Origin: a virus
IMG/VR virus record: IMGVR_UViG_3300027156_000057
Span: 1 to 20,441 of that record
Reading direction: 5' to 3' (one strand)
DNA length: 20,441 bases
Made by a program: the position numbers and the translations under genes. Below the pieces are notes generated by a model. The model was not told the origin of the DNA. It searched no databases and saw only the letters and a list, made by a program, of their open reading frames with translations. Shown in pieces: positions 1 through 8,230 of the stretch (positions are counted from its first letter, which is position 1; every line of letters starts with the position of its first letter).

Positions 1-2
1 AT

Positions 3-1070
3 CTTGATGTTGCCAACAAGGGATATGTTGACGCGGCTCGCACGGGTCTTGATGTTAAGGCGTCCGTAAAGGTTGCGACCACCGCAGCGATCACCATTGC
101 TTCAGGTCTTGAGGCTGGCGATGTTATTGACGGATATACGCTTGTCGCTGGTGACCGTGTTCTTGTCAAGAACCAAAGTACCGCTTCAGAAAACGGTATC
201 TACATTGCTTCTGTTTCTGGTTCTGCTTCACGAGCAACTGACGCAGACAACAATGCTGAAGTCACACCGGGCATGTTCACCTTCGTTGAAAATGGAACAA
301 CGAACGCAGACAGCGGTTGGGTTCTCATCACTGATGGCGACATTACCGTTGGAACAACTGGTCTCGCGTTCTCACTTTTCTCGGTAGCGGGAAACATCCT
401 TGCAGGTGACGGTCTTTCAAAAACTGGCGATGTTCTTAATGTCAATACAGGTGTTGGTATTGAGATCCATTCTGACGCTTTGCGCATCAAATCAGATGCC
501 GCTGGTGACGGTCTTGGTTACGACGCAGGTGTCCTTTCTGTAACCATTGGTGGTAGCACTGGTCTTGCAATCACCTCAGATGCTGTAGGTATTAAACTTG
601 ACGCAGCGATTGCTGGTCTTGCCACTACCTCCGATGGTCTCAAAATCAAGTCAGACATTGCTGGTGATGGTCTCACATACACGGCAGGTGTTCTAAGCCG
701 AAATGTAATTGACCTTGCACAAGGATCCGATGACACCACGGGAACACTCCCTGTTGATCAGGGTGGTACTGGTGCTACAACCGAATCTGGCGCTCGCGAG
801 AATCTTGCGGTAGGCGGAGACACAGGAACCCGTACTTCCACAACCCCTACTCTTTCCCGCGTCACATCACAGGTCATTGGTAATAACTCATTAACATCAA
901 TCGTTGTTACACACAACTTCAACACACGAAATGTGTCTGTTCAAGTTTTTGATTCTGCAACATACGATACGGTGATCTGTGATGTTGTAAGAACCAATGT
1001 TAATGCAGTAACCCTGAGTTTCTCGGTTGCCCCAGACAACGGTGCATACACTGTTGTCATAACAGGTTAA
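3..1070 (+). CDS. Phage tail-fibre protein, 5'-truncated
   Basis: The reading frame is open from base 3, so the N-terminus lies upstream of the window; 355 residues are visible. It begins with an NKGYVDAA segment, typical of repeat junctions in phage fibre proteins. Next comes a domain with GDRVLVKNQ...ENGIYI and an RATDAD run, which recurs in the 864-aa fibre at about residues 230-335. Then follow degenerate repeats of the form GDGL...GVLSV, SDGLKIKSD and SDALRIKSD, and the common fibre motif LPVDQGGTGATT. The last ~70 residues (THNFNTRNVSVQVFD onwards) look like the C-terminal domain often seen on phage fibres. Role: virion fibre or receptor contact, inferred from composition (Gly, Thr, Ser, Asn, Val rich) and from the neighbouring fibre genes. 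The exact position in the virion cannot be told. Confidence 0.85.
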   Translation, partial: LDVANKGYVDAARTGLDVKASVKVATTAAITIASGLEAGDVIDGYTLVAGDRVLVKNQSTASENGIYIASVSGSASRATDADNNAEVTPGMFTFVENGTTNADSGWVLITDGDITVGTTGLAFSLFSVAGNILAGDGLSKTGDVLNVNTGVGIEIHSDALRIKSDAAGDGLGYDAGVLSVTIGGSTGLAITSDAVGIKLDAAIAGLATTSDGLKIKSDIAGDGLTYTAGVLSRNVIDLAQGSDDTTGTLPVDQGGTGATTESGARENLAVGGDTGTRTSTTPTLSRVTSQVIGNNSLTSIVVTHNFNTRNVSVQVFDSATYDTVICDVVRTNVNAVTLSFSVAPDNGAYTVVITG

Positions 1071-1085
1071 AAATTTATAAAAAAC

Positions 1086-1114
1086 AAGCACCTTGAGGGG
1101 TGTTTCATATTTTT
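1086..1114 (+). terminator. Possible weak rho-independent terminator
   Basis: An imperfect stem AAGCACC / GGTGTTT (including a G-T pair) with a six-base loop lies 15 bases after the stop codon of the first fibre gene. It is followed by a short T-rich run. It sits in the 68-base gap before the next gene and could end or attenuate transcription. The stem is short, so this is tentative. Confidence 0.3.
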
Positions 1115-1138
1115 GAAAACAGTTGAGGCTGAGTTTCT

Positions 1139-1735
1139 ATGACAAAATTTGTTGGGTCACCGCTACGCGGGTTTGGCTTTAGCACCGTATCGGATGAGGC
1201 ACTCTCAGCACGAGTAAATTCAGATGCTGTTCCGAGAATCCGCATTGATGCTGGCGGAAAAATTACTTGGGGTTCAGGTTCAGCCGCTGGTGATACGAAT
1301 CTGTACAGGAGTGACTCAAACACCCTGACAACAGATGATGTTTTTGTCGCCACTAATGGCATGGTCACATTGACAACAAATGGTGCCCCGAACGTCTCCC
1401 TGCCGAACGGTGCGCTTGCTGTTGATACGACAAACCATGTTTTCTACTACCGTTCCAACTCAACTTGGACTCAGGTATCCGCAGGAGAAGGCGGTGGAGG
1501 TGGAGCGAATGTAACCATTTCTTCAACCGCACCAGCAGACCCAGAGAACGGAGATCTTTGGTATAACAATGTCAGCAACCTCCTTTACATTTACGACAGT
1601 GGTTCGTGGGATACTGTAAGTGGCGCTGTCGCGCTTCCAGATCTAGACGGAGGAAACATATCGTTACCTGAACTCTACGAGGCGGAAGTGACCAACGGTG
1701 TGATAGCAGTCTTTGATGGAGGGATAGCGGCATGA
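1139..1735 (+). CDS. Small tail-fibre or fibre-associated protein (198 aa)
   Basis: Starts at ATG 1139 with GAGG ten bases upstream. Residues ~30-60 carry RIDAGGKITWGSG and TNLYRSDSNTL, sequence common in aquatic phage fibre proteins. A Gly run (GEGGGGGA) near residue 120 looks like a linker. It is followed by a segment with GDLWYNN and LYIYDSGSW, a short beta element that recurs as GDFWYDS and LYIYYSGAW in the 811-aa fibre. The end of the gene overlaps the next start by ATGA. The GGAGGG that serves as ribosome site for the large fibre encodes a Gly-Gly pair near the C-terminus, so the two genes are probably translationally coupled. A structural role is inferred; no enzymatic motif is seen. 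Confidence 0.8.
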   Translation: MTKFVGSPLRGFGFSTVSDEALSARVNSDAVPRIRIDAGGKITWGSGSAAGDTNLYRSDSNTLTTDDVFVATNGMVTLTTNGAPNVSLPNGALAVDTTNHVFYYRSNSTWTQVSAGEGGGGGANVTISSTAPADPENGDLWYNNVSNLLYIYDSGSWDTVSGAVALPDLDGGNISLPELYEAEVTNGVIAVFDGGIAA

Positions 1736-4167
1736 GCGTAAAAATTCAACTTAAAAGAACTACCGCTTCTGCATGGACGTCCCTTAACCCGACGCTTGAT
1801 AACGGCGAGTTTGGTTACGAAACCGATACCGCTAAATTCAAGATTGGTAACGGCTCAACTGCTTGGACAAGTCTTTCTTACGCCAATGCCAACCTTTCTG
1901 TTGCTTCGCTTGATGCGCTTTCTGATGTCACGATCACCAGCGCAACTAACGGTGATTTTTTGCGATGGAACGGATCTGCATGGATTAACGATGCAGTAAA
2001 CCTGTCAACCGACACAGTTGGTTCTTATGTTGAATCTCTTGTTGCGGGTACTGGTGTTACGGTAACCAATAACTCTGGAGAAGGTGCATCGCCAACCATC
2101 GCTATCGGACAAGATGTCGCGTCTTCGGCAAGCCCAACATTTGCCAACCTAAACCTAAATGGGAACATTGTTTTTGAAGGTGCAACTGCCAATGAGTTTG
2201 AGACAACTCTTTCCGTAACCGACCCAACGGCGGACAGAACTATCACCATTCCTGATGCAACGACCACCCTTGTCGGCACGGATACAACTCAAACCCTAAC
2301 CAATAAAACGCTGTCATCTCCAAAAATCAATGAGGATGTTATCCTTACGGCATCTGCTACAGAGTTAAACATTCTTGATGGTGCCACTCTTTCAACAACA
2401 GAACTCAACTATGTAGATGGCGTAACCTCTGCCATTCAAACACAGATTGACACCAAGGCTCCAAGCAATTCGCCGACATTCACTGGAACGGTAACAATTC
2501 CCGACAACACCGTGGCTCTTGGGACAAAGACCACTGGTGATTATGTTGCCTCGCTTGTTGCAGGAACTGGTGTAACCCTCACTAATAACTCTGGAGAAAC
2601 GGCAACTCCAACCATTGCAATCGGTCAGGCTGTAGCCACAAACAGCAATGTCACCTTCAATGACTTGACAGTAAGTGGAAACCTAACAGTTTCTGGTACG
2701 ACCACATCAATTAATACCGAAACTCTTACCGTTGATGACAACATCGTTGTTCTTAACAATAATGTTACTGGTTCACCTACAGAGAACGCGGGTATTGAAG
2801 TTGAGCGCGGAACTTCCGCCAATGTGTCTGTACGTTGGAACGAAACAAACGATAAGTGGGAAGCAACAAACGACGGATCTGTCTACGGCAATATCGTCAC
2901 AAGTGCTGATTCGGGCACGGTCACCAGCACGATGATCGCTGACGGAACAATCGTCAATGGAGACATTAATGCTTCAGCCGCGATTGATGACACAAAACTT
3001 GGAACCATTTCAAGCGCAGGAAAAGTGTCCAACTCTGCTACCACGGCAACTGACGCAAATACGGCTAACGCAATTGTCGCTCGTGATGCATCTGGCAACT
3101 TTACTGCTGGAACAATCAGTGCGGCTTTGACAGGGAATGCATCTACTGCCACAACTCTTGCCACAGCACGCAACATTGCTGGTCAGTCATTTAATGGCTC
3201 CGCGAATATCTCTATCGCACCAACGGATCTTACTGGCGTAACTTCAACTGCCGCCGAAATTAACATCCTTGATGGCGCAACTCTCACAACAACTGAACTC
3301 AATTATGTTGACGGAGTAACATCGGCGATTCAGACACAGTTGGACGCCAAGGCTCCACTGAATTCGCCGACCTTCACGGGAACTGTAAGCGGTATCAGCC
3401 CAACGATGGTTGGTCTTGGAAATGTTAACAACACATCGGATGCCAATAAGCCCATTTCCACAGCAACGCAGACTGCTTTAGACCTTAAGGCACCACTTGC
3501 GTCACCAACTTTCACTGGAACCCCGTCACTACCAACAGGAACGACGGCAGTTACTCAAACCCTAGGAAACAACACCACAGCGGTTGCCACCACAGAGTTC
3601 ATTCAGACCGCATTAGCCAACTTTGGTGGCATGACGGTTTCCGATACCGCACCATCTGTTGATGTTGGTGCAGGAGACTTCTGGTACGACAGCACTGGTC
3701 TTAATCTTTACATTTACTACAGTGGTGCATGGGTTCAAGTAACTAGCGAAGACCCGATTTTCTTTGATTTGTCTGAATTGCTAGATGTATCAATAGATGG
3801 CGATCTGCTCACTAACCAGATTTTGAGATTTGATGGTGTTAGTGGATACTGGGTTAACTCTGCTCCACGACAAACTGTCTCCGATAGTTCCGCTACCACC
3901 TATTCGGTGTTGAATGCTGATAGCGGTAAATTGCTCAAATTCAACAGTTCCTCTGCGACAAGCGTGGATCTTGGTTCATGGAGTGCCAATATCGGAGAAA
4001 AGGTTGACATTGTTCAATATGGTACTGGACAGGTTTCTGTCACTGTGTCTGGCGCGGCTTCCATGGTCTCGCCGGGTAACTCTGTGACGACCAGAGCACG
4101 ATATTCACTCATAACAGTCACCTGTGTAGCATCAAACACATTTTTGCTATCTGGAGACCTAACATAA
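1732..4167 (+). CDS. Large tail-fibre protein (811 aa) with internal repeats
   Basis: The N-terminus (residues ~1-50: KIQLKRTTASAW, LDNGEFGYETDT, FKIGNGSTAW) is the short repeat found at the start of many phage fibres and resembles the N-terminal domain of the Bordetella phage tropism determinant. The middle is modular. A ~130-residue block at residues ~264-398 (DYVASLVAGTG, FNDLTVSGNLTVSGTT, ENAGIEVERGTSANV, SVRWNET) is shared with the 864-aa fibre. A block with TTELNYVDGVTSAIQTQ and SPTFTGTV occurs twice. The last ~100 residues form a beta-rich C-terminal domain ending in GDLT that aligns loosely with the end of the 864-aa fibre. A strong GGAGGG site lies eight bases before ATG 1732. Role: long fibre or receptor-binding fibre, inferred. 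Confidence 0.88.
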   Translation: MSVKIQLKRTTASAWTSLNPTLDNGEFGYETDTAKFKIGNGSTAWTSLSYANANLSVASLDALSDVTITSATNGDFLRWNGSAWINDAVNLSTDTVGSYVESLVAGTGVTVTNNSGEGASPTIAIGQDVASSASPTFANLNLNGNIVFEGATANEFETTLSVTDPTADRTITIPDATTTLVGTDTTQTLTNKTLSSPKINEDVILTASATELNILDGATLSTTELNYVDGVTSAIQTQIDTKAPSNSPTFTGTVTIPDNTVALGTKTTGDYVASLVAGTGVTLTNNSGETATPTIAIGQAVATNSNVTFNDLTVSGNLTVSGTTTSINTETLTVDDNIVVLNNNVTGSPTENAGIEVERGTSANVSVRWNETNDKWEATNDGSVYGNIVTSADSGTVTSTMIADGTIVNGDINASAAIDDTKLGTISSAGKVSNSATTATDANTANAIVARDASGNFTAGTISAALTGNASTATTLATARNIAGQSFNGSANISIAPTDLTGVTSTAAEINILDGATLTTTELNYVDGVTSAIQTQLDAKAPLNSPTFTGTVSGISPTMVGLGNVNNTSDANKPISTATQTALDLKAPLASPTFTGTPSLPTGTTAVTQTLGNNTTAVATTEFIQTALANFGGMTVSDTAPSVDVGAGDFWYDSTGLNLYIYYSGAWVQVTSEDPIFFDLSELLDVSIDGDLLTNQILRFDGVSGYWVNSAPRQTVSDSSATTYSVLNADSGKLLKFNSSSATSVDLGSWSANIGEKVDIVQYGTGQVSVTVSGAASMVSPGNSVTTRARYSLITVTCVASNTFLLSGDLT

Positions 4168-4209
4168 TTTATTTAGTGTTTTCATTAATTAGGGCTTCCT
4201 TTTTGATGT

Positions 4210-4236
4210 AGGATAATACTGTATTATTGCTGTATG
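4210..4236 (+). promoter_or_regulatory. Inverted repeat between a distant Shine-Dalgarno and a start codon
   Basis: AGG at 4210-4212 is followed by a perfect 7-base inverted repeat, ATAATAC-T-GTATTAT (4213-4227), and then the ATG at 4234. The AGG lies 21 bases from the ATG, too far for normal initiation, but folding out the palindrome would leave a spacing of six. T4 genes 25 and 38 are known cases of hairpin-shortened spacing. The A/T-only stem is weak, and a DNA operator is an alternative reading. Confidence 0.35.
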
Positions 4237-4419
4237 GCTGTTACCTTTCCATCTAGTCCTGCGAACGGCGACCAGTTCACGGCAGGTAATAAAGTATTTC
4301 AGCGCTTTGGAACCAGATGGCGACGGGTGGCGGGGATATCAGTATGGGAATCAGGAACAGCATCTAACTCAACGATCAGTACAGATCCGTTGGACGAAAT
4401 TGACGGAGGAAACGCGTAA
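4234..4419 (+). CDS. Small fibre-associated protein (61 aa)
   Basis: A 61-residue protein beginning MAVTFPSSPANGDQFTAGNK, with a motif FQRFGTRWRRVAG of the short beta type found in fibre and tail accessory proteins. It stands immediately before the 864-aa fibre in the same way that the 198-aa gene precedes the 811-aa fibre. Both small proteins have a DGG near their C-terminus because the downstream fibre's GGAGG site is encoded there (4405-4410 here). The stop codon TAA shares its last A with ATG 4419, so coupling is likely. The preceding 66 bases hold no other gene, only the palindromic start region. Its function is unknown beyond probable tail association. Confidence 0.7.
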   Translation: MAVTFPSSPANGDQFTAGNKVFQRFGTRWRRVAGISVWESGTASNSTISTDPLDEIDGGNA

Positions 4420-7013
4420 TGGCGTACAAAAAGATCATACTGCGACGAGACACAGCAACAAACTGGACATCTGCCAACCCTACGCTTTCTGGTGGCGAAG
4501 TAGGTATTGAAACTGACACGCTAAAGATGAAACTCGGAAACGGGTCTACTGCTTGGAACTCCCTTGGTTATTATGCGCCTCCATCGCTTGATGAAGTTGG
4601 CGATGTAACTATTACGAGTGCTTCTAGCGGTCAATTCCTGAAATGGAATGGATCTGCGTGGGTTAACGACACCATTGATCTTGGCACAGACACCGCTGGC
4701 GGATATGTTGCTTCGCTTGTTGCGGGGACAGGCGTATCTCTTTCAAACAACTCTGGCGAGACCGCAACACCAACAATTGCTATCGGTCAGGCAGTTGCCA
4801 CGGATAGCAATGTTACCTTTAATGATCTTACGGTTTCAGGAAACCTTACAGTTTCTGGAACAACCACCACTTTAAACACAGAAACATTGACTGTAAATGA
4901 CAACATCATTGTTTTGAACAACAATGCTTCTGGCGCACCTTCCGAGAATGCTGGTATTGAAGTTGAGCGCGGATCGTCAACAAATGTTCAACTCCGTTGG
5001 AATGAAACCACCGATGTTTGGGAATTGACTGTTAACGGATCAACTTATTCCCCTATCGTTACCGAACTAGAACTTGAAAACCGCCTTGCCGAAGAGCATT
5101 GGCATAAGAGTGTTGTTCTCGCAACGCATGCTGTGCTTCCACAGACACCTACATACTCTGCTGGAACAACTGACGCAGACGGCGGAACAGGTATTGGTGC
5201 AACTCTTACCGCGACTTCAAACGGTCGTCTAGTAATTGATGGAGAAAATGCCTCCACAGGACAGCGTGTCCTGATCAAGAATCAAGTAGATCAAAAACAA
5301 AACGGTGTTTATGTTGTTACTGCTCAAGGTTCAGTAAGTGCAACTTGGGTTTTGACTCGCGCAACAGACATGGACGGATCTGTCGCCCAACAGATCACTA
5401 AAGATGAGGGTGTTGAAGTTGGTTCACTAAGTAACTCTTCAGCAGTAAACCGCTATCAAAGTTTTGCTATTTCGTCAACTGGTTCAGGAACCAATGGCGC
5501 TCATATCATTGGGACAGACAACATCACATTCCAGCAATTTACGGGTCTTGGATTCCAAATCATCGCTGGTAATGGTCTTGCCGCTAGCAACTCTGACCTG
5601 AGCATTGGTACTGCATCATCTACGCGCATCGTCATTAACGCTGACAGTATTGACCTTGCAGAATTGGCACGAACAAACTCTAGTGGTTCTGCAACAAGCA
5701 CTTTCATGACCTCTGTAACCACGGATGCTTATGGTCGTGTCACGGCATCAACTACGGCTGAAGCATCTATTGCACTTGGAACACAAACTACAGGTGACTA
5801 TGTCGCTTCTATTACTGGCGGTACTGGTGTTACTTCATCTGCGGCAACCAGCGGTGAAAGCACAGCCCACACTTTATCAATCGGTCAATCAGTAGGAACT
5901 GGCGACAATGTTTCTTTCGCAAACCTGTATCTAACAGGTGGAATCACAATGGAGGGGAACACCTCGGACGAGTTTGAATTGGTTCTCAACGCTGGTAATC
6001 CAACTGCTGACCGAACAGTAACTTTTCCTGATGCAACGGGAACTGTTGCTTTGACATCAGATTTCACTCCGTACGCAACTCTTTCTTCACCAACTTTCAC
6101 GGGAACTGTAACGCTTCCCGCAAACACAATTTCGCAGTCAATGATGGCTGATGATTCTGTTGGCACAAACGAAATTGGTGGTTCAGCAGTCACTGAAGCA
6201 AAAATTGCGGATAGCGCAGTAAGTACTGGAAAAATTGCAGATGGTGCAGTAACTGCATCTAAGGTTGCTAATGACGCGGTGGCTCTTGGCACCAAAACAA
6301 CTGGAGATTACGTTGCGTCACTCGTTGCTGGTACTGGTGTAACCCTTACCAACAACTCTGGAGAAACCGCAACTCCGACCATTGCAATCGGTCAGGCTGT
6401 CGGAACTGGTAGCAATGTCACATTCAACGACCTAACGGTGAGTGGCAATCTAACTGTTTCTGGAACAACCACATCAATCAATACGGCAACATTAAATGTC
6501 TCCGACAACATTGTTATTTTGAATAATGATGTGACAGGTACTCCGACTGAGAATGCTGGTATTGAAGTAGAGCGTGGAACCTCGGCAAATGTTCTTGTCC
6601 GCTGGAACGAAACTACTGATAAGTGGGAAGCCACAAACGACGGCACGACATACGGGAATATAGTAACCACGGCAGATTCTGGAACCGTTTCACTCGGGAT
6701 GATTGCAGATGTTTCAACAAGCGCACAGACCGCCTCATACACCCTTGTATTGGCTGACAAAAACAAGGTTGTTGAAATGAGTGTCGCTACAGCGAACACG
6801 CTCACCGTACCGCCAAACTCATCTGTCGCCTTCCCTATTGGAAGTCAAATAAACGTTTTGCAAACAAACACTGGTCAATGCACCGTCACTGCTGGTGCGG
6901 GTGTGACGGTAAACGGAACACCGGGTCTTAAACTCCGCGCACAGTGGTCGTATGTTACACTCATCAAACGGGCAGAAAATACATGGGTAGTCGTTGGAGA
7001 CTTGAGCGCATAA
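4419..7013 (+). CDS. Large tail-fibre protein (864 aa), paralogue of the 811-aa fibre
   Basis: The N-terminus (KIILRRDTATNW, LSGGEVGIETDT, MKLGNGSTAW) matches that of the 811-aa fibre. The shared ~130-residue module appears twice, at residues ~88-213 and ~623-757. Between the copies, residues ~230-335 hold a domain with QRVLIKNQ...NGVYVV and LTRATDMD, also present in the first fibre gene. A second stretch has DRTVTFPDATGT and SPTFTGTVTLP. Residues ~590-620 hold short repeats of the form K-I-A-D-(S/G)-A-V. The C-terminal ~100 residues (TVPPNSSVAFPIGSQINVLQ, TLIKRAENTWVVVGDL) are a widespread fibre end domain. Role: fibre subunit or alternative receptor-binding fibre, inferred. Good GGAGGA ribosome site eight bases before the ATG. 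Confidence 0.88.
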   Translation: MAYKKIILRRDTATNWTSANPTLSGGEVGIETDTLKMKLGNGSTAWNSLGYYAPPSLDEVGDVTITSASSGQFLKWNGSAWVNDTIDLGTDTAGGYVASLVAGTGVSLSNNSGETATPTIAIGQAVATDSNVTFNDLTVSGNLTVSGTTTTLNTETLTVNDNIIVLNNNASGAPSENAGIEVERGSSTNVQLRWNETTDVWELTVNGSTYSPIVTELELENRLAEEHWHKSVVLATHAVLPQTPTYSAGTTDADGGTGIGATLTATSNGRLVIDGENASTGQRVLIKNQVDQKQNGVYVVTAQGSVSATWVLTRATDMDGSVAQQITKDEGVEVGSLSNSSAVNRYQSFAISSTGSGTNGAHIIGTDNITFQQFTGLGFQIIAGNGLAASNSDLSIGTASSTRIVINADSIDLAELARTNSSGSATSTFMTSVTTDAYGRVTASTTAEASIALGTQTTGDYVASITGGTGVTSSAATSGESTAHTLSIGQSVGTGDNVSFANLYLTGGITMEGNTSDEFELVLNAGNPTADRTVTFPDATGTVALTSDFTPYATLSSPTFTGTVTLPANTISQSMMADDSVGTNEIGGSAVTEAKIADSAVSTGKIADGAVTASKVANDAVALGTKTTGDYVASLVAGTGVTLTNNSGETATPTIAIGQAVGTGSNVTFNDLTVSGNLTVSGTTTSINTATLNVSDNIVILNNDVTGTPTENAGIEVERGTSANVLVRWNETTDKWEATNDGTTYGNIVTTADSGTVSLGMIADVSTSAQTASYTLVLADKNKVVEMSVATANTLTVPPNSSVAFPIGSQINVLQTNTGQCTVTAGAGVTVNGTPGLKLRAQWSYVTLIKRAENTWVVVGDLSA

Positions 7014-7014
7014 T

Positions 7015-7551
7015 ATGGCAACAAAAGGAAAAGATTCTGGCGGTAAACAACCAGCAGCACCGACAGTTGGTACGCCAACCGTAAATGCTGTTGTCAACAA
7101 TACGGCAGGTAATACCGCGCAAACCGTTACTGTTCCGTTCACTGCTCCTGCCTACCTTGGAAAAACTGGTACTATTTCTTCCTACACGGTAACATCAAGC
7201 GGTGGTCATGTTGCAACGGGTGCATCTTCACCTTTGACTGTCACTGGTTTAACATCAAATACTGCTTATACGTTTACTGTGACTGCTACGAGCAGTAGCG
7301 GTCCTGTTAGTCCTGCTTCAGCAGCGAGCGCAGCAGTAACGCCACCTTATTTCCCACCTTATTTCCCACCTTATTTCCCACCTTATTTCCCGCCGTTCTT
7401 TCCGCCGTTTTTTCCGCCATACTTCCCTCCATACTTCCCTCCGTTCTTCCCACCGTTCTTCCCACCATTTTTCCCACCATTCTTCCCACCATTCTTCCCG
7501 CCATTTTTCCCACCATTTTTCCCTCCGTTCTTCCCACCAGCATTCAAATAA
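7015..7551 (+). CDS. FN3-like domain plus 16 x [Y/F]FPP repeat tail protein (178 aa)
   Basis: Begins one base after the 864-aa fibre stop. Residues 1-~15 are a Lys/Gly-rich leader with no clear signal peptide. Residues ~15-105 form a fibronectin type III-like domain (APTVGTPTV..., ISSYTVTSSGG, PLTVTGLTSNTAYTFTVTA). From residue 112 to 175 there are sixteen uninterrupted tetrapeptides in the order YFPP x4, FFPP x2, YFPP x2, FFPP x8, then AFK and stop. Half the tract is proline and half is aromatic. Position next to the fibre genes suggests a virion-associated decoration or adhesive. Tandem Pro-aromatic repeats recall hydroxyproline-bearing structural proteins, and P4H-type oxygenase genes follow immediately; modification of this tract is an inference. 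The second, Cys-rich protein at the right edge has the same tetrapeptide. Confidence 0.85.
   Translation: MATKGKDSGGKQPAAPTVGTPTVNAVVNNTAGNTAQTVTVPFTAPAYLGKTGTISSYTVTSSGGHVATGASSPLTVTGLTSNTAYTFTVTATSSSGPVSPASAASAAVTPPYFPPYFPPYFPPYFPPFFPPFFPPYFPPYFPPFFPPFFPPFFPPFFPPFFPPFFPPFFPPFFPPAFK
7348..7539 (+). repeat. 12-base tandem repeat encoding [Y/F]FPP (16 units)
   Basis: Sixteen in-frame 12-base units (TWY TTY CCN CCN) without any interruption. Third positions vary between units, so the protein periodicity is stricter than the DNA periodicity. The first three units are near-identical, suggesting recent slippage at the 5' end. Bases 7492-7515 match the reverse complement of 20418-20441 at 22 of 24 positions. 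Confidence 0.95.
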
Positions 7552-7560
7552 GTATCACAC

Positions 7561-7579
7561 CCTAGAGTGCTAGGATTTT
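7561..7579 (+). terminator. Hairpin with T-run, overlapping the next ribosome site
   Basis: CCTAG-AGTG-CTAGG followed by ATTTTT lies ten bases after the stop of the [Y/F]FPP gene, the form of a small intrinsic terminator. The AGGA at its right arm (7572-7575) is also the only Shine-Dalgarno candidate for the GTG start at 7583, so the stem may control both readthrough and initiation of the oxygenase cluster. The stem is only five pairs. Confidence 0.45.
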
Positions 7580-7582
7580 TGT

Positions 7583-8230
7583 GTGGAACAAACACAACAC
7601 AACTTTGATGATGGTCCTTGGGCTGTAAAACCCGGCGCTTTTGGGCGAGGCAAAGAAAACATTCATGTCATAGAAAACTTCATTGATTCTGACGATGTCA
7701 AAAAAATCATTGGTTTTGCGCGAAACATCAAAGAGTGGCATAACGATCAACTAGAAAACACCTACAACGAAGAGGGTGTCTGCACCTATGATGCGTCCTA
7801 TTGGAATGACCGTCAATGCACGGCGACGATACTAAAGCGCCTTGATTCGGGTATCTACGATCTAATTGATCACTACATAGCCAAAATGGCTAAAACCATG
7901 GAAGATATTTTTCATGTAAAATTAAGTTCCCGTCCGCCATGCCTGATCCGTTGGTTTGGAGGGATAGAGCAACAACCCCACGCCGATAAACAATTAAACG
8001 ATGGATCCCCAAATCCGTTCCCAACATATGACATAAATTCGCTTTTTTATTACAACGACGACTTTGAAGGTGGGGAACTTTACTACCCACAGCACGACAT
8101 CATCGTAAAACCCAAACCGGGTTTAGCAGTACTTCACCCCGGAGACTTCTATTACATGCACGGGGTTAAACCAGTGATTAGTGGAGAAAGATATACGACT
8201 CCTGCTTTCTATACCGTTGTGGATGAGTGA
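7583..8230 (+). CDS. 2OG-Fe(II) oxygenase, prolyl-4-hydroxylase type (215 aa)
   Basis: First oxygenase of the plus-strand series. It is a double-stranded beta-helix enzyme expected to couple 2-oxoglutarate decarboxylation to hydroxylation. Iron ligands are visible as H133-A-D135 and H193. The 2OG-binding R203 is ten residues after the distal His, the spacing seen in the P4H family. The core carries YYNDDFEGGELYYP, the hallmark strand of this group, and KPKPG before the distal His. The N-terminal ~110 residues (HVIENFIDSDD onwards) are the usual helical support. The start is GTG 7583 with AGGA seven bases upstream; no in-frame ATG lies before the conserved HVIENF. The substrate is unknown; the adjacent proline-repeat protein is a candidate. 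Confidence 0.9.
   Translation: MEQTQHNFDDGPWAVKPGAFGRGKENIHVIENFIDSDDVKKIIGFARNIKEWHNDQLENTYNEEGVCTYDASYWNDRQCTATILKRLDSGIYDLIDHYIAKMAKTMEDIFHVKLSSRPPCLIRWFGGIEQQPHADKQLNDGSPNPFPTYDINSLFYYNDDFEGGELYYPQHDIIVKPKPGLAVLHPGDFYYMHGVKPVISGERYTTPAFYTVVDE

Noticed and set aside
5885-6805. Minus-strand frames of ~136 aa opposite the 864-aa fibre
   Set aside because: Composition (Val, Ser, Pro rich, no motif) is that of antisense shadows of Thr/Asn/Gly-rich fibre sequence; similar frames oppose every fibre module.
7348-7539. CRISPR-like regular repeats
   Set aside because: Units are 12 bases, contiguous, without spacers, and are in frame as coding repeats.
7307-7595. Two minus-strand frames opposite the FPP tract, one made of GGKN repeats
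   Set aside because: They are the mirror of the 12-base repeat; no ribosome site or domain, and they lie opposite a well-supported gene.
8181-8222. GTG start adding 14 residues to the second oxygenase
   Set aside because: This part would be encoded wholly inside the previous gene; the ATG at 8223 gives the usual short overlap.
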